Origin: Mesoflavibacter sp037029465
GTDB lineage: Bacteria; Bacteroidota; Bacteroidia; Flavobacteriales; Flavobacteriaceae
Length of the DNA stretch: 64,000 bases
Assembly (NCBI RefSeq): GCF_037029465.1
Contig: NZ_JAYMEM010000026.1
Coordinates: 62,001-126,000, forward strand
Reading direction: 5' to 3'
Shown: positions 60,210-64,000 of the stretch, in pieces
Layout: each line of letters begins with the position of its first letter
Numbering within the stretch: the first letter of the stretch is position 1
Translations under genes and position numbers: made by a program
Notes under the pieces: generated by a model
Seen by the model: only the letters and a program-made list of their open reading frames with translations
What the model was told of the DNA's origin: nothing
The model's database searches: none

Positions 60210-60869
60210 ATGGTAGATATTAAACTTTTAGAACATTTAGAAGGCTATTTAACTGAAAATCGTTTAGAGCGTTTTCATAAAGTACTAGACCAACGTACAA
60301 AGCATTTTACTGTTGCGACAGAAGATGTATATCAATTACATAATACAAGCGCAGTGATACGTAGTTGTGATGTTTTTGGAATACAAGAAGTAAATATTGT
60401 TGAAGAACAAAATACCAAACGTATTGACCGAGAGATTGCAATGGGCGCACAAAAATGGGTAGATTTAAATCGTTTTCATACTGTAAAAGATAGTATCAAA
60501 GATTTAAAATCTAAAGGATATCAAATTGTAGCAACAACACCACATATTAACGATTGTGATTTGTCAGATTTTGATGTCACTAAAAAGTCTTGTTTTTTCT
60601 TTGGAAGAGAAACCGAAGGATTATCTGATGAGGTGTTACAACAAGCAGACGCTTATTTAAAAATACCAATGGTTGGCTTTACTGAAAGTTTAAATATCTC
60701 TGTAAGCGCAGCAATAATCTTACAACACGTAACTAGTAAACTGAAAAAAACAGTTGTAAATTGGCAATTAACCGAAACTGAAAAGTTAGAAAAGCGTTTA
60801 GATTGGTGTAAAAAAACAATTAAAAGCTATGATGAAATTGTAGAACGATTTTATTTAGCTAAAAGCTAA
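60210..60869 (+). CDS. trmH: SpoU/TrmH-family RNA 2'-O-methyltransferase
   Basis: 219 residues of a SPOUT (trefoil-knot) methyltransferase. Motif 1 NTSAVIRSCDVFGI carries the catalytic Arg, motif 2 is FFGRETEGLSD, and motif 3 IPMVGFTESLNISVSAAI closes the SAM knot. The N-terminal LTENRLERFHKVLDQRT and the C-terminal tail fit TrmH (tRNA Gm18) rather than RlmB. Cytoplasmic. Its stop overlaps the stop of the convergent carboxypeptidase-regulatory-like gene by 4 bp. Confidence 0.9.
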   Translation: MVDIKLLEHLEGYLTENRLERFHKVLDQRTKHFTVATEDVYQLHNTSAVIRSCDVFGIQEVNIVEEQNTKRIDREIAMGAQKWVDLNRFHTVKDSIKDLKSKGYQIVATTPHINDCDLSDFDVTKKSCFFFGRETEGLSDEVLQQADAYLKIPMVGFTESLNISVSAAIILQHVTSKLKKTVVNWQLTETEKLEKRLDWCKKTIKSYDEIVERFYLAKS

Positions 60870-61711
60870 AGACGCTTTTTACGTGTTCTACTTAATACTT
60901 TGTATTCTTCGTAGCATTCACTAATAGCATCCAATATTTGAAGGTCGTTTGCTGTATTAACAAACTCAGCAGAATAGTTACATTGACTTACAATTTCGTC
61001 TAAATCAACTCTTGTAACGCCAAGTAAAGCGGTTAACATATCACGGTCAAAACGTTCAGCTAAAGTGTTTCGGATGTTGTCATCTTCTTTCATCTTTTTA
61101 AGCTTACGTAACTCGGTTCCTTTTTTACTAAAGGTGTTGTATAAAAAGTCAAGAGGATTGAAAATGGAGCCTAACACTTTGTTGATGGCATTAGGTTGCT
61201 TTTTTCCAGCTTCGTAACCTGTACTTAATCCGCTAATACTATATCTATAGTTGTTATTTACGTTAACTTGTTTAATGTCTACTTCAAGATAACCTGTCAA
61301 TTTAAGTTCGCTTACAACAACTTCTTCTAAAGCTAACGCAAGCTCGGTTAATGTTATTGTAGATTTTTCAATTTTATTAATCCAGTCGTTAGTTACTTTA
61401 ACCTTAACCGATTTAAAACCAAGATAAGAAAGGTGTAAAGTGTCATTTGCTACTGCACGTAATTCAAATTCACCTTTTTTGTTAGTAGCCGTACCAATAA
61501 CTTGGTTAAGATTAACAATATTTACGTTTTCTAGTGGTTTTTTTGTTGTAGCATCAATAATAATCCCTTTAACGGTAGATTCTTTTTTAATTTGAGTAGA
61601 ATCTACAGTTGTTTTTGGTGTAGTGTTTTTATCATCTTTTTCTTTTGTGTCTTGAGCAAGACCAAGCTGAATACTAAATACTACTAATAAAAGGGTTAAA
61701 AATGATTTCAT
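60866..61711 (-). CDS. Exported protein with carboxypeptidase-regulatory-like domain
   Basis: 281 residues with a signal peptide (1-19, ending LGLAQ). A CarboxypepD_reg-like beta domain spans about 47-125 (VKGIIIDATTKKPLENVNIV, then HLSYLGFKSVKVKV). The rest is helical and charged with no barrel, so this is a stand-alone relative of the N-terminal domain of SusC-type receptors. A C-terminal basic end (RTRKKRL). Partner unknown; possibly a periplasmic or surface adaptor. It ends at trmH (4-bp overlap, convergent). Confidence 0.82.
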   Translation of the reverse strand: MKSFLTLLLVVFSIQLGLAQDTKEKDDKNTTPKTTVDSTQIKKESTVKGIIIDATTKKPLENVNIVNLNQVIGTATNKKGEFELRAVANDTLHLSYLGFKSVKVKVTNDWINKIEKSTITLTELALALEEVVVSELKLTGYLEVDIKQVNVNNNYRYSISGLSTGYEAGKKQPNAINKVLGSIFNPLDFLYNTFSKKGTELRKLKKMKEDDNIRNTLAERFDRDMLTALLGVTRVDLDEIVSQCNYSAEFVNTANDLQILDAISECYEEYKVLSRTRKKRL

Positions 61712-61734
61712 TTAATTATTTAATGCTCTAAAAA

Positions 61735-61762
61735 TAATAAAGAAAACGCTAATTGATAGCGT
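61735..61762 (-). terminator. Terminator after the DEAD-box helicase gene
   Basis: ACGCTA / TAGCGT stem with a 5-base loop followed on the minus strand by a T-rich run, 37 bp after the stop. Modest strength. Confidence 0.6.
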
Positions 61763-61798
61763 CTTCTTATATATTTGACTAAATATTAACAAAAAGGT

Positions 61799-63604
61799 TT
61801 AACGTCTAGAGCGTCTTGGTCTACCGTGTGTAGATTTAAATTCAGATTTATCCCTGTCACTACGTTTACTTTTTTTGTTGTTTTTGTTGCCTCCAAAATC
61901 TTCACTACGTCTGCTACGTCTTTCGCCTTTTGGTTTGTCGCTTCTGCGTTTACGGTCGTTACCGCCATCACGACGTCTTCCGCCACCACGTTTTCTGTCA
62001 CGTCCGCCACGATCTTCAGTAATTTCAACATTAATAAAACGTCCGTTTTCTTTAAAATCTGTAAAGAAAGCTAATACTTTTTCTTGGTGTTCCTTTTCTG
62101 TGTTGAAGAACGAGAAACTATCTTTTACATCTACTTTAAATACATCATCACGACCAAGTTCTAAAGTATCTCTTAAATAGTCTTTAAGTTTCATCCAATC
62201 ATAACCGTCTTTTCTACCAACATTGATAAAAAATCTTGTACTATCACCGCTAGAAGATTTGCTGTTGTCTTGCGAAGATGCTTCTACGTTTAAGTTTTTA
62301 GAATTTTTATAATAGTTGAAGAAACGCGAGAACTCTACAGAAAAGAATTTTTTAATCAATTCTTCTTTAGAAGTGTCTTCAAAAATTTCATTAATGCTTG
62401 GTAAGTAGGCATCAATTTCGTGATTCATTTCTGTGTTATGAACCTTATTTGCTAAAGACATTAATTGCACTTCGCAAATTTCCATACCATCAGGTAATTC
62501 TTTCTTATCAAATTCACGTTTTATAATACGCTCGATGCTCTTAATTTTTCTTACCTCACTTTTAGAAACAATGACCATAGAAACACCAGTTTTACCAGCA
62601 CGTCCAGTACGACCAGAACGGTGAGTATAGGTTTCAATTTCGTCAGGTAATTGGTAGTTAATTACGTGTGTAACGTCATCTACATCAATACCACGAGCAG
62701 CAACATCTGTAGCTACAAGCATTTGTATTTGGTTGTTTCTAAAAGATTTCATTACCAAATCACGTTGATTTTGACTTAAATCGCCATGTAATGCTCCAGC
62801 ATTGTAACCATCTTCAATAAGTTTTTCTGCAACTTTTTGTGTATCTCTTTTTGTACGACAAAATATTACTGAAAATATATCTGGGTTAGCATCTGCTAAT
62901 CTTTTTAAAGCTAAATAACGGTCACGAGAGTTTACTAAATAATATTCATGTGATACGTTAGAAGTACTTTCGTTTTTATTACCAACGGTTACTTCTAAAG
63001 GATTACTCATAAAGTCTTTAGCAATACGTGCTACTTCTTGTGGCATTGTTGCGCTAAATAACCATGTGCTTTTATCTATAGGAGTATCTTTTAAGATATC
63101 ATTGATGTCTTCATAAAATCCCATATTTAGCATTTCATCAGCTTCATCTAAAACAGCATATTGTATTTTAGTAATATCTACCAAATTACGGCTAATCATA
63201 TCTTTCATACGACCAGGTGTAGCTACAATAATTTGTGCGCCACGTTTAACTTGTTTAGCTTGTTCTGTGATGCTTGATCCACCATAAATTGCAGTAACGT
63301 TAAGTCCGTTAAGGTACTTACCGTAAAGTTTCATTTCGTTGGTGATTTGTAAACAAAGCTCACGCGTTGGAGATAGTATTAACCCTTGTGTGGTACGACT
63401 GTTAACGTCTATTTTTTGTAACATTGGGAAACCAAAAGCGGCTGTTTTACCAGTTCCAGTTTGTGCTAATGCTACAAGATCGCGTTCGCTTTCTAAAAGA
63501 GTTGGGATTGCTTTTTGTTGAACTTCACTAGGCGTTTCAAAACCTAAGTCTGTAATAGCTTGAAGCAAATTAGCGTCAAGACCAAGTTGTTGGAATGTGC
63601 TCAT
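61799..63604 (-). CDS. DEAD-box RNA helicase with DbpA-type domain and basic tail
   Basis: 601 residues. Q motif near residue 28 (PSEVQQKAIPTLL), motif I AQTGTGKT (48-54 region), motif II DEAD (153-156), motif III SATMPQ, motif VI HRSGRTGRAGKTG: a complete helicase core. A dimerisation segment follows, then a DbpA/RRM-like domain (about 455-530, FINVGRKDGYDWMKLKDYLR), and a long Arg/Gly/Lys tail from about 535 (RGGGRRRDGGNDRKRR). The CsdA/DeaD type unwinds rRNA and mRNA in ribosome assembly and cold response. A leader of about 130 nt with hairpins precedes the start. Confidence 0.94.
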   Translation of the reverse strand: MSTFQQLGLDANLLQAITDLGFETPSEVQQKAIPTLLESERDLVALAQTGTGKTAAFGFPMLQKIDVNSRTTQGLILSPTRELCLQITNEMKLYGKYLNGLNVTAIYGGSSITEQAKQVKRGAQIIVATPGRMKDMISRNLVDITKIQYAVLDEADEMLNMGFYEDINDILKDTPIDKSTWLFSATMPQEVARIAKDFMSNPLEVTVGNKNESTSNVSHEYYLVNSRDRYLALKRLADANPDIFSVIFCRTKRDTQKVAEKLIEDGYNAGALHGDLSQNQRDLVMKSFRNNQIQMLVATDVAARGIDVDDVTHVINYQLPDEIETYTHRSGRTGRAGKTGVSMVIVSKSEVRKIKSIERIIKREFDKKELPDGMEICEVQLMSLANKVHNTEMNHEIDAYLPSINEIFEDTSKEELIKKFFSVEFSRFFNYYKNSKNLNVEASSQDNSKSSSGDSTRFFINVGRKDGYDWMKLKDYLRDTLELGRDDVFKVDVKDSFSFFNTEKEHQEKVLAFFTDFKENGRFINVEITEDRGGRDRKRGGGRRRDGGNDRKRRSDKPKGERRSRRSEDFGGNKNNKKSKRSDRDKSEFKSTHGRPRRSRR

Positions 63605-63750
63605 TCTAAAATCTAAGTATTCAATTGCATTATGTTGGTGTTACCTATAGAAGCGAATTGAACAAACTTAAACCTAAAACTTCTAGTAACACATCCTCTC
63701 TCTGAGGAATTTTTTTCTCAAAATGATTTGAGTTTCAGCGTGCAAAGATA
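63605..63750 (-). promoter_or_regulatory. Promoter and structured leader of the DEAD-box gene
   Basis: TATCTTTG on the minus strand (63750-63743) matches TAnnTTTG. The predicted start near 63736 leaves about 130 nt of leader. It begins with a hairpin CTCAAA / TTTGAG (63732-63717), a run of seven A, then CCTC / GAGG (63707-63695) and an AGAGAGG directly before an ATG-TGT-TAC-TAG mini-frame. Cold-inducible helicase genes often have long leaders; a regulatory role is inferred. Confidence 0.5.
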
Positions 63751-63808
63751 GTCTTTTATTTGAGATTTAAATGTTTTGGTAAAATATTTAGTAAAGCTTT
63801 AATATATG

Positions 63809-64000
63809 CTAAATTTTATTTAAAAAATCAACCAACAATTTTACAGCCTTACCACGATGCCCAATTTTGTTTTTTAATTCTAAATCCATTTCGGCAAAAG
63901 TGTCTTGGTAGCCTTTTGGTTTAAAAATAGGATCGTAGCCAAAACCTTTTTCGCCATGTTTTTCGGTTGTAATTTCACCTTTACAAATTCCAGTAAACGT
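63809..64000 (-). CDS. rdgB: Non-canonical purine NTP pyrophosphatase, 5' part cut by window edge
   Basis: The last 63 codons of a HAM1/RdgB-family enzyme that removes ITP, dITP and XTP from the nucleotide pool. Read on the minus strand: TFTGICKGEI, the glycine-rich HGEKGFGYDPIFKPKGY, then TFAEMDLELKNKIGHRGKAV, all conserved (the usual S in KNxxSHR is G here). The stop TAG is at 63811-63809. The N-terminal two-thirds lie beyond base 64000. Single gene as far as visible; the DEAD-box gene follows on the same strand after its own promoter. Confidence 0.9.
   Translation of the reverse strand, partial: TFTGICKGEITTEKHGEKGFGYDPIFKPKGYQDTFAEMDLELKNKIGHRGKAVKLLVDFLNKI

Noticed and set aside
61786..62180. 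Overlapping open frames in the tail of the DEAD-box gene (both strands)
   Set aside because: They arise from the repetitive Arg/Gly/Lys codons of the helicase tail and have no start context or plausible product.
1..64000. CRISPR arrays, tRNA or rRNA genes, insertion sequences, prophage or restriction genes
   Set aside because: I looked for repeated spacers, cloverleaf-like segments and transposase or integrase motifs on both strands and saw none; no exact computation could be run.

Overview
This window is an ordinary, gene-dense stretch of chromosome from a low-GC member of the Bacteroidetes, almost certainly a (marine) Flavobacteriaceae. The evidence is: C-terminal type IX secretion (T9SS) sorting domains of both type A (endonuclease, cupredoxin) and type B (the 1087-residue CHU_C protein); many promoters with the Bacteroidetes -7 box TAnnTTTG, several with TTTG 19 bp upstream; DUF4199, DUF4252 and DUF6263 proteins; lipoproteins with acidic residues after the lipid Cys; and typical flavobacterial gene pairs. 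I see no rRNA, tRNA, CRISPR array, transposase, prophage or integrase.

Layout. 1-3.7 kb: fatty-acid catabolism on the minus strand (acyl-CoA synthetase; a MarR regulator with a 28-bp perfect palindromic operator; the start of a 3-hydroxyacyl-CoA dehydrogenase cut by the left edge). 4-13 kb: AraC regulator, purL, a secreted T9SS endonuclease I, an RsmB-like rRNA methyltransferase, a YCF48-type beta-propeller. 13-14.7 kb: ECF sigma operon 1 with a membrane anti-sigma-like protein and a Spy-like periplasmic protein. 14.9-20.1 kb: envelope operon (DUF4199, GT2 glycosyltransferase, phosphohexomutase, MsbA-type ABC exporter). 20.2-22.1 kb: ribosomal protein L31 (type B), GlmU-like protein, small membrane protein. 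22.1-26.7 kb: an unusual three-gene ABC operon (ATPase with an H-loop change, 8-TM protein with a large extracytoplasmic domain, OppA-like lipoprotein). 26.8-31.7 kb: mtaB (TTG start), small acetyltransferase, alpha/beta hydrolase, lytic transglycosylase and cardiolipin synthase. 31.8-36.5 kb: large T9SS adhesin-like protein and two envelope proteins. 36.7-42.8 kb: rpmH (L34), carB without its regulatory domain, secreted cupredoxin, thioesterase, rmuC. 42.8-49.1 kb: a complete vitamin B12 uptake locus. 49.2-52.9 kb: S41 peptidase and ECF sigma operon 2 with two DUF4252 proteins. 52.9-64 kb: purB with a 58-residue membrane protein behind it, HEAT-like protein, haem-binding protein, glycosyltransferase, ABC-F protein, sirtuin, CHRD lipoprotein, TrmH-type methyltransferase, carboxypeptidase-regulatory-like protein, DEAD-box helicase, and the end of rdgB cut by the right edge.

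How the genes work together. The clearest functional unit is the B12 locus: an AdoCbl riboswitch controls a BtuB-type TonB receptor and a beta-propeller lipoprotein that I infer to be BtuG-like, while btuFCD is transcribed divergently from its own consensus promoter. That promoter also shows that the longest reading frame of btuF starts too far upstream. Purine (purL, purB, rdgB) and pyrimidine (carB) metabolism are scattered housekeeping genes. Two independent ECF sigma operons report on envelope state.

The least explained parts are the ABC triad at 22.1-26.7 kb, the 35-residue single-pass membrane microprotein in the btu intergenic region, a structured inverted repeat upstream of ECF sigma gene 1, short dispersed-repeat-like elements inserted in frame in purL and in the large T9SS protein, and hairpin leaders in front of the ABC-F and DEAD-box genes. 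I do not see a wholly new multi-gene defence or mobile system.
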